Shown in pieces: positions 9,555 through 20,704 of a DNA stretch of 64,000 nt (the stretch's first letter is position 1; each line of letters begins with the position of its first letter). The position numbers and the translations under genes were made by a program. The stretch comes from Pseudomonas sp. TH15. GTDB lineage: Bacteria; Pseudomonadota; Gammaproteobacteria; Pseudomonadales; Pseudomonadaceae. Location: NCBI RefSeq assembly GCF_016651105.1, contig NZ_JAEKEL010000001.1, forward strand, positions 1,022,001 through 1,086,000. Reading direction: 5' to 3'. Below the pieces are notes generated by a model, which saw only the letters and a list, made by a program, of their open reading frames with translations, had not been told where the DNA came from and did no database searches.

Positions 9555-9589
9555 TGTGGATAATTTCTTGTAGGTCAAAATTATCCACA
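9555..9589. promoter_or_regulatory. inverted pair of perfect DnaA boxes
   Basis: TGTGGATAA at 9555-9563 and TTATCCACA at 9581-9589 face each other across 17 bases in the gap between lpxL and the PilZ gene. The dyad extends to TGTGGATAATTT / AAATTATCCACA, so it could also form a hairpin. No T run follows. Confidence 0.7.
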
Positions 9590-9614
9590 ACAGGTTCAAT
9601 CAAGGGCGCAGAAG

Positions 9615-9854
9615 ATGTCCGACCACCGCAAATCATTTCGCATCAAAATCAGTCACGAAAGCTTCGGCGAGTGCCTGGGGCAAACCCGTAACCTCTCGAC
9701 GACGGGTGTGTACGTCAAGCACCCGACCCTGTCGGCCTTGCCCAAGGGCACGGTGGTCTTCGGCCAGGTGCAAGGTTTACCCACAGGCGCGCCGCGAGTG
9801 CGCATGGAAGTGGTGCTGGTGGATGCCGAAGGGATTGGCCTGCGCTATCTCTGA
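9615..9854 (+). CDS. PilZ domain protein
   Basis: A 79-residue single-domain PilZ-like protein. It has the RK-S-F-R start (HRKSFR) and the RNLSTTGVYV strand that corresponds to the D/N-x-S-x-x-G motif of c-di-GMP-binding PilZ domains; the asparagine and serine are present. It equals PA0012 by position. The stop is immediately followed by the stop of the convergent TPR gene. Whether it binds c-di-GMP cannot be told from sequence alone. Confidence 0.85.
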   Translation: MSDHRKSFRIKISHESFGECLGQTRNLSTTGVYVKHPTLSALPKGTVVFGQVQGLPTGAPRVRMEVVLVDAEGIGLRYL

Positions 9855-10169
9855 TTAGCGAGCCTGACGCTCAAGCTTCTTCAGAAACACCGTCATTTCC
9901 TTCTCTGCCTGCTTATCGCCATGAGCGCGGGCGGCTTCCAGGCCTTGCTCCCACGCCTGACGTGCCGCCGCAAAATCTGCCAGCGCCAAGTGCGCCTTGC
10001 CCAACAGCTTCCACGCCGCCGAATACTTCGGATCGAACTCGACGCAACGCTGGAAATGCTCCGCCGCTTTCGCGTTTTCCCCAAGATCCAGATAACCCTT
10101 GCCGAGGCCGAAGCGCAGCAAGGCGTTATCCACACCCTTGGCGAGCATTTTTTCCAGGGATTCGATCAT
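9855..10169 (-). CDS. small tetratricopeptide-repeat protein
   Basis: A 104-residue protein with two to three TPR units (GLGKGYLDLGENAKAAEHF, LLGKAHLALADFAAARQAW) and a charged C-terminal helix. There is no signal peptide, so it is probably cytosolic. AAGGAA precedes the ATG. It matches the conserved hypothetical next to trkA in pseudomonads (PA0015 by position). A DnaA box lies inside (10126-10134). Partner unknown. Confidence 0.85.
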   Translation of the reverse strand: MIESLEKMLAKGVDNALLRFGLGKGYLDLGENAKAAEHFQRCVEFDPKYSAAWKLLGKAHLALADFAAARQAWEQGLEAARAHGDKQAEKEMTVFLKKLERQAR

Positions 10170-10223
10170 CAGTGGATTCCTTGTCGAGGTGGGTCAGGAG
10201 TTGATCTGTTTTAGTGAGGCCGC

Positions 10224-10318
10224 CTTCGCGAGCAAGCCCGCTCCCACAGTAGATCTACAGTGAACGCAGGTTTGATGTACGGTCGAAATCACATGTGGGA
10301 GCGGGCTTGCTCGCGAAG
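10224..10318. repeat. REP-like inverted repeat, family C
   Basis: A 25-base perfect inverted repeat with arms 10224-10248 and 10294-10318, built from the unit TGTGGGAGCGGGCTTGCTCG then CGAAG. It lies between trkA and the TPR gene. Confidence 0.88.
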
Positions 10319-10347
10319 AGGCCCGCCCGGCCAGCGCAAATATCGGA

Positions 10348-11721
10348 TCAGAAGAAGCTAAGCCCCACATGAAACAGCTTCTCCACATCCCGAATATGCT
10401 TCTTATCCACAAGGAACAGAATCACATGGTCGCCGGTTTCGATCACTGTATCGTCATGGGCGATGATCACTTCTTCATCACGAATAATCGCGCCAATCGT
10501 GGTGCCCGGCGGCAACCCGATATTCTCGATCGCCTTGCCAATCACCTTGCTCGACTTCGCATCGCCATGGGCAATCGCCTCGATGGCTTCCGCCGCGCCA
10601 CGGCGCAGTGAGTGCACGCTGACGATATCGCCACGGCGCACGTGAGCCAGCAAGGTGCCGATGGTCGCCAGTTGCGGGCTGATAGCGATGTCGATGTCGC
10701 CGCCCTGGATCAAATCCACGTAAGCCGGGTTGTTGATGATCGTCATCACCTTCTTCGCGCCCAGCCGTTTGGCCAGCAGTGACGACATGATGTTGGCTTC
10801 GTCATCGTTGGTCAGGGCCAGGAAGATGTCGGCGTCGGCGATGTTCTCTTCCAGCAGCAAGTTGCGGTCCGACGCGCTGCCCTGCAACACCACGGTGCTG
10901 TCGAGGGTGTCCGAGAGGTAGCGGCAACGTGCCGGGTTCATCTCGATGATCTTCACCTGATAGCGGCTTTCGATGGCTTCGGCCAGACGTTCGCCGATCT
11001 GCCCGCCGCCGGCGATGACGATGCGCTTGTAGCTTTCATCGAGGCGGCGCATTTCGCTCATGACCGCGCGAATGTTCGCTTTGGCGGCGATGAAAAACAC
11101 TTCGTCGTCGGCCTCGATCACCGTATCGCCCTGGGGCAGGATCGGCCGGTCGCGCCGAAAAATCGCCGCTACGCGGGTTTCGACGTTCGGCATGTGTTCG
11201 CGCAACTGCCGCAGTTGCTGGCCCACCAACGGACCGCCGTAATAGGCCTTCACCGCCACCAGTTGCGCCTTGCCTTCGGCGAAGTCGATCACCTGCAAGG
11301 CGCCGGGGTGTTCGATCAGGCGCTTGATGTAGTTGGTGACCACTTGTTCCGGGCTGATCAGCACGTCAACGGGGATCGCGTCGTTGTTGAACAGCCCGCC
11401 GCGCGTGAGGTACGCGGCTTCGCGGACCCGGGCGATCTTGGTCGGGGTATGGAACAGGGTGTGGGCGACCTGGCAGGCGACCATGTTGGTCTCGTCGCTG
11501 TTGGTCACCGCCACCAGCATGTCGGCGTCGTCGGCGCCGGCCTGGCGCAGCACGGTCGGGAACGAGGCGCGGCCCTGCACGGTGCGGATGTCCAGCCGAT
11601 CACCGAGGTCGCGCAGGCGTTCGCCGTCGGTGTCGACCACGGTGATGTCGTTGGCTTCGCTGGCCAAGTGTTCCGCCAGCGAACCGCCGACCTGCCCGGC
11701 GCCGAGGATGATGATCTTCAT
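10348..11721 (-). CDS. trkA: Trk system potassium uptake protein TrkA
   Basis: A 457-residue peripheral regulatory subunit of the TrkH/G potassium channel. It is a tandem of two RCK_N (Rossmann NAD-binding) and RCK_C modules: the first glycine motif is [16 protein letters not shown] (7-22) and the second [16 protein letters not shown] (about 238-253). Length is normal. It starts 24 bases downstream of the rsmB stop on the same strand, as the last gene of def-fmt-rsmB-trkA. Confidence 0.97.
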   Translation of the reverse strand: MKIIILGAGQVGGSLAEHLASEANDITVVDTDGERLRDLGDRLDIRTVQGRASFPTVLRQAGADDADMLVAVTNSDETNMVACQVAHTLFHTPTKIARVREAAYLTRGGLFNNDAIPVDVLISPEQVVTNYIKRLIEHPGALQVIDFAEGKAQLVAVKAYYGGPLVGQQLRQLREHMPNVETRVAAIFRRDRPILPQGDTVIEADDEVFFIAAKANIRAVMSEMRRLDESYKRIVIAGGGQIGERLAEAIESRYQVKIIEMNPARCRYLSDTLDSTVVLQGSASDRNLLLEENIADADIFLALTNDDEANIMSSLLAKRLGAKKVMTIINNPAYVDLIQGGDIDIAISPQLATIGTLLAHVRRGDIVSVHSLRRGAAEAIEAIAHGDAKSSKVIGKAIENIGLPPGTTIGAIIRDEEVIIAHDDTVIETGDHVILFLVDKKHIRDVEKLFHVGLSFF

Positions 11722-11744
11722 CCAGTCACTCCCTTGAAATCCGG

Positions 11745-13055
11745 TTATCCGCGCGCAGCGGCAATCTTGATCAGCTTGGCGTAGTAGAACCCGTCGTGAC
11801 CGCCTTCCTGGACCAGCAATTGGCGACCATGAGGTTGTTTGATCCCCGCCGTAATGGCGAGGTCGAGTTCACGGGCGCCCGGCGTGCGAGCGAGGAAGGC
11901 TTCGATGACTTCGGTGTTCTCGGTCGGCAACGTGGAGCAGGTGGCGTAAAGCAGAATCCCGCCCACTTCCAGAGTTATCCACATGGCATCGAGCAATTCG
12001 CCCTGAAGCACCGCCAGCGCGGCGATGTCGTCGGGTTGGCGCGTCAGTTTGATGTCCGGGTGACGACGGATCACGCCAGTGGCCGAGCATGGCGCGTCCA
12101 ACAGGATGCGCTGGAACGGCTTGCCGTCCCACCATTTCTCGGTGTCACGGCCGTCGGCGGCGATCAGTTCGGCGCTCAGGCCCAGGCGTGCGAGGTTTTC
12201 CCGCACCCGCACCAGACGCTTGGCTTCCAGGTCCACGGCGACGACGCCGGCCAGTGCCGGCTCGGCTTCAAGGATGTGACAAGTCTTGCCGCCCGGCGCG
12301 CAGCAGGCGTCGAGCACCCGTTGGCCTGGCGCCAGGTCCAGCAAGTCGGCGGCCAGTTGTGCGGCTTCGTCTTGCACGCTGATCCCGCCCTCGGCGAAAC
12401 CCGGCAGGCTGCGCACGTCGGTGGCGGCTTCGAGGATGATGCCATCGCGGCTGTAAACGCAGGGGCTGGCGGCGATGCCCACGTCACTCAGCAACCCGAG
12501 ATACGCATCGCGGGTCTGATGGCGACGGTTGACCCGCAAAATCATCGGCGGGTGGGCGTTGTTCGCCGCGCAAATGGCTTCCCACTGTTGCGGCCAGAAG
12601 GCTTTCAGGGATTTTTGCAGCCAGCGCGGGTGAGCGGTGCGCACCACCGGGTCGTGCTCCAGCTCCGCCAGCAGCGCTTCGCTTTCCCGTTGGGCGCGAC
12701 GCAGCACAGCGTTGAGCAAAGCTTTGGCCCAAGGCTTCTTCAGCTTGTCGGCGCAACCGACGGTTTCGCCGATGGCGGCGTGGGCCGGGACGCGGGTGTA
12801 GAGCAGTTGATAGAGGCCAACCAGCAACAACGCCTCGACATCGGCATCGGCGGCTTTGAATGGCTTCTGCAACAACTTGGCCGCCAGCGCCGACAGACGC
12901 GGCTGCCAGCGCGCGGTGCCAAACGCCAGGTCCTGGGTGAAGCCGCGATCACGGTCTTCGACCTTGTCCATTTGCGTCGGCAGGGAACTGTTGAGTGAGG
13001 CTTTTCCGTTAAGAACAGCGGCAAGTGCCTTGGCGGCGGCCAGACGTGGGTTCAT
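11745..13055 (-). CDS. rsmB: 16S rRNA (cytosine(967)-C(5))-methyltransferase
   Basis: A 436-residue RsmB/Sun methylating C967 of 16S rRNA. It has an N-terminal NusB-like RNA-binding domain (about 1-140) and a C-terminal SAM Rossmann domain with [13 protein letters not shown]. The two Cys motifs are [15 protein letters not shown] and [11 protein letters not shown] (nucleophile and release cysteines). Its start overlaps the fmt stop by 4 bases. A DnaA box lies at 11975-11983. Confidence 0.97.
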   Translation of the reverse strand: MNPRLAAAKALAAVLNGKASLNSSLPTQMDKVEDRDRGFTQDLAFGTARWQPRLSALAAKLLQKPFKAADADVEALLLVGLYQLLYTRVPAHAAIGETVGCADKLKKPWAKALLNAVLRRAQRESEALLAELEHDPVVRTAHPRWLQKSLKAFWPQQWEAICAANNAHPPMILRVNRRHQTRDAYLGLLSDVGIAASPCVYSRDGIILEAATDVRSLPGFAEGGISVQDEAAQLAADLLDLAPGQRVLDACCAPGGKTCHILEAEPALAGVVAVDLEAKRLVRVRENLARLGLSAELIAADGRDTEKWWDGKPFQRILLDAPCSATGVIRRHPDIKLTRQPDDIAALAVLQGELLDAMWITLEVGGILLYATCSTLPTENTEVIEAFLARTPGARELDLAITAGIKQPHGRQLLVQEGGHDGFYYAKLIKIAAARG

Positions 13056-14011
13056 TGAGCGTCTGCCACGTGACCGAGCACGGTGCCGACGGCGAATTTC
13101 TCACGGCGACTGTTGAAGAAGTCGCTGAAGTTCAGCGCTTTGCCGCCGGGCAACTGCAGACGGGTCAGGCACAGAGCATGTTCACCGCAAGCGACGATCA
13201 AGCCGTCCTTGCTGGCGCTGAGAATTTCACCTGGCGCTCCCTGCCCTTCGGCGAGGCTCGCGGCCAGCACTTTCAGCGCTTCGCCATTTAGCGTGCTGTG
13301 GGTGATCGGCCATGGGTTGAAGGCGCGGACCAGGCGTTCCAGCTCAACCGCCGGGCGGCTCCAGTCGATGCGCGCTTCATCTTTGTTCAATTTGTGAGCA
13401 TAGGTGGCGAGGCTGTCGTCCTGCACTTCGCCTTCCAGGGTGCCGGCAGCGAGGCCGGCAATCGCATGGATCACGGCCGGTGGGCCCATTTGCGCCAGAC
13501 GGTCGTGGAGGCTGCCGCCGGTGTCTTCACCGGTGATTGGCGTGGTGACTTTCAACAGCATCGGCCCGGTGTCGAGGCCCAGTTCCATGCGCATCACGGT
13601 CACGCCGCTTTCGCTGTCGCCCGCTTCAACGGCGCGCTGGATCGGCGCCGCACCGCGCCAGCGTGGCAGCAAGGACGCGTGGCTGTTGATGCAACCCAGG
13701 CGTGGAATATCCAGCACCACTTGCGGCAGGATCAAGCCGTAGGCGACCACTACCAGCAAATCCGGCTTCAATGCGGCCAGTTCAGCCTGAGCGTCTTCGT
13801 TGCGCAGGGTCGGCGGTTGCAGCACCGGAATGTTGTTTTCCAGAGCCAACTGCTTGACCGGGCTCGGCATCAACTTTTGCCCGCGGCCCGCCGGACGGTC
13901 CGGTTGGGTGTAGACCGCGATGATCTCGTAAGGGCTGTCGAGCAGGGCCTTGAGGTGTTCGGCGGCGAATTCCGGGGTGCCGGCAAAGACGATGCGCAGT
14001 GGCTCAGTCAT
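13052..14011 (-). CDS. fmt: methionyl-tRNA formyltransferase
   Basis: A 319-residue enzyme formylating initiator Met-tRNA with 10-formyl-THF. The start [19 protein letters not shown] is the family N-terminus, so the ATG at 14011 is preferred over an upstream in-frame one. The folate site shows [20 protein letters not shown] and the catalytic region DTGPM. The C-terminal OB-like tRNA-binding domain follows residue 205. It is paired with def, 57 bases apart. Confidence 0.97.
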   Translation of the reverse strand: MTEPLRIVFAGTPEFAAEHLKALLDSPYEIIAVYTQPDRPAGRGQKLMPSPVKQLALENNIPVLQPPTLRNEDAQAELAALKPDLLVVVAYGLILPQVVLDIPRLGCINSHASLLPRWRGAAPIQRAVEAGDSESGVTVMRMELGLDTGPMLLKVTTPITGEDTGGSLHDRLAQMGPPAVIHAIAGLAAGTLEGEVQDDSLATYAHKLNKDEARIDWSRPAVELERLVRAFNPWPITHSTLNGEALKVLAASLAEGQGAPGEILSASKDGLIVACGEHALCLTRLQLPGGKALNFSDFFNSRREKFAVGTVLGHVADAQ

Positions 14012-14068
14012 GAAGAAGGTCTCGCAAAAGAAAAAGGCTTGCCGCAGCAAGCCTTTGAAAGGAGGGCA

Positions 14069-14575
14069 TCAAGCGTTCTGGCGATGGAGCTTTTCCAGTT
14101 TCTTCTTGATTCGGTCGCGTTTGAGGTTGGACAGGTAGTCGACGAACAACTTGCCGTTGAGGTGGTCGCATTCGTGCTGGATGCACACGGCGAGCAGGCC
14201 TTCGGCGATCAGTTCGTAAGGCTTGCCGTCGCGGTCCAGGGCCTTGATCTTGACCTTCTGCGCACGATCGACGTTTTCGTAGAAGCCCGGCACCGAGAGG
14301 CAGCCTTCCTGATACTGCTCCATCTCGTCGGTCAGGGTTTCGAACTCGGGGTTGATGAACACCCGTGGTTCGCTGCGGTCTTCGGAGAGGTCCATCACGA
14401 CGATACGTTTGTGCACGTTGACCTGGGTCGCGGCGAGGCCGATGCCTGGCGCTTCATACATTGTTTCAAACATGTCATCGACCAACTGACGCACTTCGTC
14501 GTCCACTACGGCCACAGGTTTGGCGATAGTGCGCAGGCGCGAGTCGGGAAATTCGAGGATGTCTAAAATGGCCAT
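14069..14575 (-). CDS. def: peptide deformylase
   Basis: A 168-residue metalloenzyme removing the N-formyl group from nascent proteins. All three motifs are present: GIGLAATQ (45-51), EGCLS with metal ligand C92, and QHECDH with ligands H134 and H138 and catalytic E135. The ATG at 14575 gives the standard family start [14 protein letters not shown]. First gene of def-fmt-rsmB-trkA, divergent from the LysM gene. Confidence 0.97.
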   Translation of the reverse strand: MAILDILEFPDSRLRTIAKPVAVVDDEVRQLVDDMFETMYEAPGIGLAATQVNVHKRIVVMDLSEDRSEPRVFINPEFETLTDEMEQYQEGCLSVPGFYENVDRAQKVKIKALDRDGKPYELIAEGLLAVCIQHECDHLNGKLFVDYLSNLKRDRIKKKLEKLHRQNA

Positions 14576-14648
14576 AAGCTTAATTGCTGCACATGTGAGG
14601 TAAAGTCGGGTCGATGGCCTGGCGGGTCCGAAGATGCAGGCTACCGTT

Positions 14649-14712
14649 GTAAAACGTAGCTCCCTTCTTCGAGAAGAGCCAGGAGCGAGCCACGGGGGCT
14701 CTGGCGTTTTAC
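14649..14712. other. long imperfect stem-loop in the def / LysM divergent promoter region
   Basis: GTAAAACG..AGCTCCC (14649-14664) pairs with GGGGGCTCTGGCGTTTTAC (14694-14712) with small bulges, and a small CTTC..GAAG hairpin sits in the loop. It lies 30 bases before the LysM start codon, so it could be in that gene's leader. No T run follows. Confidence 0.5.
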
Positions 14713-14742
14713 GCGAACGCACATAATAAAGGGATTCACCGC

Positions 14743-15768
14743 ATGAGGAAATCACTACTCGCCTTGCTCCTTCTGGCCTCGGCCGGTTTGGCGCACGGGC
14801 AAGTGCAACTCAAGGAAGGTTTTCCGCAGCAATACACGGTGGTACGGGGGGACACACTTTGGGACATCTCCGGGAAATTCCTCCGGGAACCGTGGAAATG
14901 GCCCGAGCTTTGGCAGGTCAACCCGCAGATCCAAAACCCCAATCTCATCTATCCGGGCGATTTGCTGACCCTGACCTACGTCGATGGCCAGCCACGCCTG
15001 ACCCTCAATCGCGGCGAGTCCCGCGGCACCATCAAACTGTCGCCACGCATCCGCAGCAGCCCGGTGGCCGACGCGATCCCGAGCATTCCGCTGCAATCGA
15101 TCAACAGCTTTCTGCTGAGCAACCGTATCGTCGACAAGGTCGAGGACTTCGACAAGGCGCCGTACATCGTCGCTGGCGATGCGGAACGGGTGCTCAGCGG
15201 CACGGGTGACCGGATCTTCGCTCGCGGGCATTTCGACCCGAACCAACCGGTGTACGGCATCTTCCGCCAGGGCAAGGTTTACACCGATCCGCAGAGCAAG
15301 GAGTTCCTGGGGATCAACGCCGACGACATCGGAGGCGGTGAAATTATCGCGACCGAAGGCGACGTCGCCACGCTGGCGCTGCAACGCACCACCCAGGAAG
15401 TGCGCCTCGGCGACCGTTTGTTCACCGGCGAGGAACGGGCGATCAACTCGACCTTCATGCCCAGTGCACCCAAAAGCGAAATCAACGGCTTGATTATCGA
15501 TGTGCCACGCGGCGTCACGCAGATTGGCGCGATGGACGTGGTCACGTTGAACAAGGGCCAGCGGGACGGTCTGGCCGAAGGCAACGTGCTGGTGGTGATG
15601 AAAACCGGCGAAACCGTGCGTGACCGTGTGACGGGCCAACCGTTGAAAATTCCCGATGAACGTGCCGGTTTGCTGATGGTTTTCCGTACCTACGACAAAC
15701 TTAGTTACGGTTTGGTCCTCAGGGCAACGCGTTCCTTGGCGGTGATGGATAAGGTGCGAAATCCTTAG
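14743..15768 (+). CDS. secreted LysM-domain protein
   Basis: A 341-residue protein with a signal peptide (1-19, cleavage after AHG) and one LysM peptidoglycan-binding domain at about 30-80 ([17 protein letters not shown] ending [13 protein letters not shown]). The LysM carries the [12 protein letters not shown] form seen in a family found upstream of dprA in gammaproteobacteria (PA0020 by position). The rest (90-341) is beta-rich with no catalytic domain that I recognise. Likely a periplasmic cell-wall-associated protein. Confidence 0.88.
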   Translation: MRKSLLALLLLASAGLAHGQVQLKEGFPQQYTVVRGDTLWDISGKFLREPWKWPELWQVNPQIQNPNLIYPGDLLTLTYVDGQPRLTLNRGESRGTIKLSPRIRSSPVADAIPSIPLQSINSFLLSNRIVDKVEDFDKAPYIVAGDAERVLSGTGDRIFARGHFDPNQPVYGIFRQGKVYTDPQSKEFLGINADDIGGGEIIATEGDVATLALQRTTQEVRLGDRLFTGEERAINSTFMPSAPKSEINGLIIDVPRGVTQIGAMDVVTLNKGQRDGLAEGNVLVVMKTGETVRDRVTGQPLKIPDERAGLLMVFRTYDKLSYGLVLRATRSLAVMDKVRNP

Positions 15769-15847
15769 CCTGCTCCACAAGTTACCAACAGAGTTATCCA
15801 CAGCTTATTCCCGTTTGAACGGGGCTCATAACGATCAAGGATGATCC

Positions 15848-16948
15848 ATGTCGCTCTCTGCTGTTACACCGGTTTCCCCTGCGGAACTGGAGGCTCGCTT
15901 ACGTCTTCATCGCTTGCCCGAACTCGGACCTGCGCGATTTAAAAAACTGCTGGAAGCTTTTGGCTCAGCGTCAAAAGCCATCAGTGCGCCGGCCAGCGCC
16001 TGGCGTTCGCTGGGCTTGCCCGTCGCCTGCGCGGAAGCCCGGCGCAGCAATGAAATCCGCGACGGAGCAAGCCACGCATTGGCCTGGCTAGAGCGTCCGG
16101 GCCAGCATTTACTGATGTGGGACCAGCCTGACTACCCGGCATTGCTGGCGCAGATTCCTGACCCGCCACCGTTGCTGTTTGTCGCGGGTGACCCGCTGAT
16201 TCTGGAAAAACCGCAACTGGCGATGGTCGGCAGCCGCCGCGCTTCGCGTCCGGGGATGGACACCGCGGCGGCGTTTTCCCGCAGCCTCGCCGGTGCCGGT
16301 TTTGTCATCACCAGTGGCTTGGCGCTGGGCATCGACGCCGCGGCGCACCAGGCGGCTTTGGACGTTGGCGGGCAAACGGTAGGTGTGCTTGGCACGGGTC
16401 TTGAAAAGTTTTATCCACAGCGCAACCGACGGCTGGCGGACGCCATGATTGCCTCGGGTAGCGCGGTGCTTTCGGAGTTCCCGCTGGACGCCGGCCCCAC
16501 CGCCAGCAACTTTCCCCGGCGAAACCGGATCATCAGCGGTTTGTCCCTCGGCGTGCTGGTGGTCGAGGCGAGTGTCGCCAGTGGTTCGTTGATTACCGCC
16601 AGGCTCGCCGCAGAACAGGGACGCGAGGTGTACGCGATTCCAGGTTCGATCCACCACCCCGGCGCCAAAGGCTGTCATCAACTGATCCGCGACGGGGCGA
16701 TGCTGGTGGAAACCATCGAGCATATCCTCGAAGCCCTGCGTGGCTGGCAGCAATTGCCGTTATCCATGGCCGCTCCGTCGACGACTCATCCATTACTCAT
16801 GTTGCTCCACGCGGCGCCCCACACCAGTGAGGCGTTGGCTCACAGCAGTGGCTGGGCGTTGCCGAAAGTGCTGGCGGCGTTGACGGAGCTGGAAATGGAT
16901 GGCCGGGCGACCTGCGAAAGCGGGCGCTGGTTTGCCAGGGTGAGCTAG
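15848..16948 (+). CDS. dprA: DNA-processing protein DprA/Smf
   Basis: A 366-residue DprA that loads RecA on incoming single-stranded DNA during transformation. An N-terminal SAM-like helix region is followed by the Rossmann core with MVGSRRASRPG, SGLALGIDAAAH and FPRRNRIISGLS, and by a C-terminal winged helix (about 300-366). A DnaA box lies just upstream (15794-15802) and another inside the gene (16411-16419). The operon continues with tsaC, 55 bases downstream. Confidence 0.95.
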   Translation: MSLSAVTPVSPAELEARLRLHRLPELGPARFKKLLEAFGSASKAISAPASAWRSLGLPVACAEARRSNEIRDGASHALAWLERPGQHLLMWDQPDYPALLAQIPDPPPLLFVAGDPLILEKPQLAMVGSRRASRPGMDTAAAFSRSLAGAGFVITSGLALGIDAAAHQAALDVGGQTVGVLGTGLEKFYPQRNRRLADAMIASGSAVLSEFPLDAGPTASNFPRRNRIISGLSLGVLVVEASVASGSLITARLAAEQGREVYAIPGSIHHPGAKGCHQLIRDGAMLVETIEHILEALRGWQQLPLSMAAPSTTHPLLMLLHAAPHTSEALAHSSGWALPKVLAALTELEMDGRATCESGRWFARVS

Positions 16949-17003
16949 GTTTTATAAGGAAGATCGGTAAACTGCGCAGAGCCTTATTCTGGAGAGTTTT
17001 TTC

Positions 17004-17561
17004 ATGGTCAACAGTTGGCGTGTGCAGCAAGCCGCACAAGCAATTCGCGCAGGAGCGGTGATTGCCTACCCAACCGAAGCAGTCTGGGGCCTGGGCTGCG
17101 ACCCTTGGGACGAAGAGGCGGTGGATCGTCTGTTGATGATCAAGGGCCGATCGGTGGGTAAAGGCCTGATTCTGGTGGCCGACAACATTCGCCAGTTCGA
17201 CTTCCTGTTCGACGACTTCCCTGAACTGTGGATGGACCGCATGGCCAGCACCTGGCCGGGGCCGAACACTTGGCTGGTGCCGCACCAGAATCTGTTGCCG
17301 CAATGGATTACCGGCGTGCATGAAACGGTAGCGCTGCGGGTCAGCGATCACCCGTTGGTGCGGGATTTGTGTGCAGTGGTCGGGCCACTGGTGTCGACGT
17401 CCGCTAACCCACAGGGCCGGCCGGCGGCGCGCACGCGGATTCGCATCGAACAGTATTTCCGCGGGCAGCTTGATCTGGTGATGGGTGGCAATCTGGGTGG
17501 GCGCAAGAATCCGAGTGTGATTCGTGATGTGGTCACCGGCAACATCGTGCGTCCGGCCTGA
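17004..17561 (+). CDS. tsaC: L-threonylcarbamoyladenylate synthase (YrdC/Sua5 family)
   Basis: A 185-residue enzyme making threonylcarbamoyl-AMP from threonine, bicarbonate and ATP for the t6A37 modification of tRNA. It has the YrdC start with [20 protein letters not shown], the [15 protein letters not shown] region and [14 protein letters not shown]. Length is normal for TsaC (without the Sua5 extension). Confidence 0.95.
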   Translation: MVNSWRVQQAAQAIRAGAVIAYPTEAVWGLGCDPWDEEAVDRLLMIKGRSVGKGLILVADNIRQFDFLFDDFPELWMDRMASTWPGPNTWLVPHQNLLPQWITGVHETVALRVSDHPLVRDLCAVVGPLVSTSANPQGRPAARTRIRIEQYFRGQLDLVMGGNLGGRKNPSVIRDVVTGNIVRPA

Positions 17562-17576
17562 TACCGAGTTGCCTCA

Positions 17577-17643
17577 TTCGCGAGCAGGCTCGCTCCCACA
17601 GTTGAAATGCGTTCCAAAGGTGGGAGCGAGCCTGCTCGCGAAG
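17577..17643. repeat. REP-like inverted repeat, family C
   Basis: Facing copies of TTCGCGAGCAGGCTCGCTCC and its complement lie between the convergent tsaC and qor genes, spaced by about 20 bases. It may also serve as a terminator for both. Confidence 0.85.
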
Positions 17644-17650
17644 GGGCCGG

Positions 17651-18628
17651 TCAAGGCAACAGAATTGTTGAACCTGTCGTCCGTCGCGCCGACAACTCGG
17701 TCTGCGCCTTCGCCGCTTCAGCCAATGGATACTTCTGGCTGATGTCCACCTTCAACTTGCCGCTGATGATCATCTCGAACAATTCATCCGCCATGCGTTG
17801 CAGGTTTTCGGCATTGTTGGCGTAGGTCGCCAGGGTTGGCCGGGTCACGTACAGCGAACCCTTCGCCGACAGAATCCCCAGGTTCACCCCGTCCACCGCG
17901 CCCGACGCATTGCCGAAACTCACCACCAGACCCCGAGGCGAAACGCTGTCCAGCGACGTCAGCCAGGTGTCCTTGCCCACGCCGTCGTACACCACCGGGA
18001 CTTTTTTCCCGTCAGTCAATTCCAGCACCCGTTGTGCGACGTTTTCGTGGCTGTAATCGATGGTCGCCCAAGCACCGTTGGCCTTGGCCAGTGCAGCTTT
18101 CTCCGGTGAACTGACCGTACCGATCAGCTTCACGCCCAACGCCTTGGCCCACTGGCAGGCCAGCGAACCGACACCGCCGGCAGCGGCGTGGAACAGGATG
18201 GTTTCGCCACCCTTGAGTTCATAAGTCTGACGCAACAGGTACTGCACGGTGAGGCCCTTGAGCATCACACCGGCGGCTTGTTCGAAGCTGATCGCGTCGG
18301 GCAGGCGCACCAGGTTGGCTTCGGGTAATACGTGAACCTGGCTGTAGGCGCCCAATGGGCCGCTGCCGTAGGCCACGCGATCGCCGACCTTGAAGCGGGT
18401 GACTTCGCTACCGACGGCTTCGACCACGCCCGCGCCTTCCGAGCCCAGGCCCGACGGCAGTGCCGGCGGCGGATAGAGGCCGCTGCGGAAATAGGTGTCG
18501 ATGAAGTTCAGGCCGATAGCCTTGTTGGTCACGCGCACTTGTTGCGGGCCGGGCTCGGCGGGTTCGTAATCGACATACTCGAGCACTTCGGGGCCGCCAT
18601 GGGCGCGGAACTGGATACGCTTTGCCAT
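17651..18628 (-). CDS. qor: NADPH:quinone reductase (zeta-crystallin type)
   Basis: A 325-residue zinc-independent medium-chain reductase transferring electrons from NADPH to quinones. The GroES-like N-terminal half is followed by the Rossmann motif HAAAGGVGSLACQWAKALG (about 149-167). It has no structural or catalytic zinc cysteines, as expected for the quinone oxidoreductase branch. It is divergent from hemF, as in P. aeruginosa. Confidence 0.94.
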   Translation of the reverse strand: MAKRIQFRAHGGPEVLEYVDYEPAEPGPQQVRVTNKAIGLNFIDTYFRSGLYPPPALPSGLGSEGAGVVEAVGSEVTRFKVGDRVAYGSGPLGAYSQVHVLPEANLVRLPDAISFEQAAGVMLKGLTVQYLLRQTYELKGGETILFHAAAGGVGSLACQWAKALGVKLIGTVSSPEKAALAKANGAWATIDYSHENVAQRVLELTDGKKVPVVYDGVGKDTWLTSLDSVSPRGLVVSFGNASGAVDGVNLGILSAKGSLYVTRPTLATYANNAENLQRMADELFEMIISGKLKVDISQKYPLAEAAKAQTELSARRTTGSTILLP

Positions 18629-18693
18629 CAGAACTCTCCTTAGGTCTTAGCTTTTAGAGGTGTAGCGCGAAGCTCCCTATCGGACTCCTAACC

Positions 18694-18707
18694 ATGATCT
18701 TCGTCAA
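18694..18707. promoter_or_regulatory. possible Anr/Dnr (FNR-type) site upstream of hemF
   Basis: On the minus strand this reads TTGACGAAGATCAT, matching 8 of the 10 fixed positions of TTGAT-N4-ATCAA. It is centred about 100 bases before hemF. Anr/Dnr control of hemF is known in P. aeruginosa. No other part of the promoter was identified. Confidence 0.4.
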
Positions 18708-18776
18708 CTGCGGTGGAGCAAGGTGCGGTGTTATCCTACGCAGCAATTTGCCGCCGGCCATTCGTGCGCCGTGTAG

Positions 18777-19715
<939 letters not shown>

Positions 19716-19726
19716 GAGGAGTCCTG

Positions 19727-20548
19727 ATGGATCGTTACGTCGTATTCGGTAACCCGATTGGCCACAGCAAGTCGCCGCTGATCCATCGTCTGTTCGCCGA
19801 GCAAACCGCTCAGAAGTTGGACTACAGCACTTCGCTGGCGCCACTCGATGACTTTTCCGGGTTTGCCCAGGCATTTTTCCTTCACGGTCGTGGGGCGAAT
19901 GTCACCGTGCCGTTCAAGGAAGATGCTTATCGCCTGGCCGACAGCCTGACCGAGCGCGCGCAGCGAGCCGGGGCGGTGAACACCCTGAGCAAACTGGCGG
20001 ATGGCAGCCTGTTGGGCGACAACACCGACGGTGCCGGACTGGTGCGCGATCTGACGGTCAACGCCGGTTTCAGCCTCAAGGGCAAACGCATCCTGCTGTT
20101 GGGTGCCGGCGGTGCGGTACGCGGGGCGTTGGAACCGTTGCTGGCCGAACAACCGGCGTCGGTGATCATCGCCAATCGCACAGTGGAAAAAGCCGAGCTG
20201 CTGGCGGAGTTGTTTGCCGATCTGGGGCCGGTGTCCGCCAGTGGTTTTGACTGGTTGCGCGAGCCAGTGGACCTGATCATCAACGCGACGTCTGCCAGTC
20301 TGTCGGGTGATGTACCGCCGATTGCCAGCAGCCTGATCGAACCGGGCAAGACCGTGTGCTACGACATGATGTACGGCAAGGAACCGACTTCATTCTGCCG
20401 CTGGGCCAGTGAACACGGCGCGGCGGTGGCGATGGATGGGTTGGGGATGCTGGCGGAGCAGGCGGCGGAAGCCTTCTACCTGTGGCGCGGAGTGCGCCCG
20501 GACACAGCGCCGGTGCTGGCCGAACTGCGCCGACAGTTGGCGCTGTAG
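19727..20548 (+). CDS. aroE: shikimate dehydrogenase (NADP+)
   Basis: A 273-residue enzyme reducing 3-dehydroshikimate to shikimate in aromatic amino acid synthesis. It has the shikimate site [12 protein letters not shown], the catalytic lysine in NVTVPFKED, and the NADP Rossmann motif [10 protein letters not shown] with NRT. GAGAGGAG precedes the ATG at 19727; an earlier in-frame ATG at 19697 would overlap hemF. Confidence 0.97.
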   Translation: MDRYVVFGNPIGHSKSPLIHRLFAEQTAQKLDYSTSLAPLDDFSGFAQAFFLHGRGANVTVPFKEDAYRLADSLTERAQRAGAVNTLSKLADGSLLGDNTDGAGLVRDLTVNAGFSLKGKRILLLGAGGAVRGALEPLLAEQPASVIIANRTVEKAELLAELFADLGPVSASGFDWLREPVDLIINATSASLSGDVPPIASSLIEPGKTVCYDMMYGKEPTSFCRWASEHGAAVAMDGLGMLAEQAAEAFYLWRGVRPDTAPVLAELRRQLAL

Positions 20549-20552
20549 CTTT

Positions 20553-20675
20553 TGTGGCGAGGGAGCTTGCTCCCGCTGGGTTGCGCAGCAGCCCCCCTTC
20601 TATTTTTCTGATACACCACGGTTGCTGAGTTTACGACCGCTTCGTGGCCGAACGGGGGCAAGCCCCCTCGCCACA
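20553..20675. repeat. REP-like inverted repeat, family B
   Basis: The unit TGTGGCGAGGGAGCTTGCTC and its facing copy GCAAGCCCCCTCGCCACA bracket about 85 bases, including GC-rich inner pieces, between the convergent aroE and sulP genes. Confidence 0.8.
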
Positions 20676-20704
20676 AGTTATGCGTTTTTCATAGAAGTGG
20701 TGTT

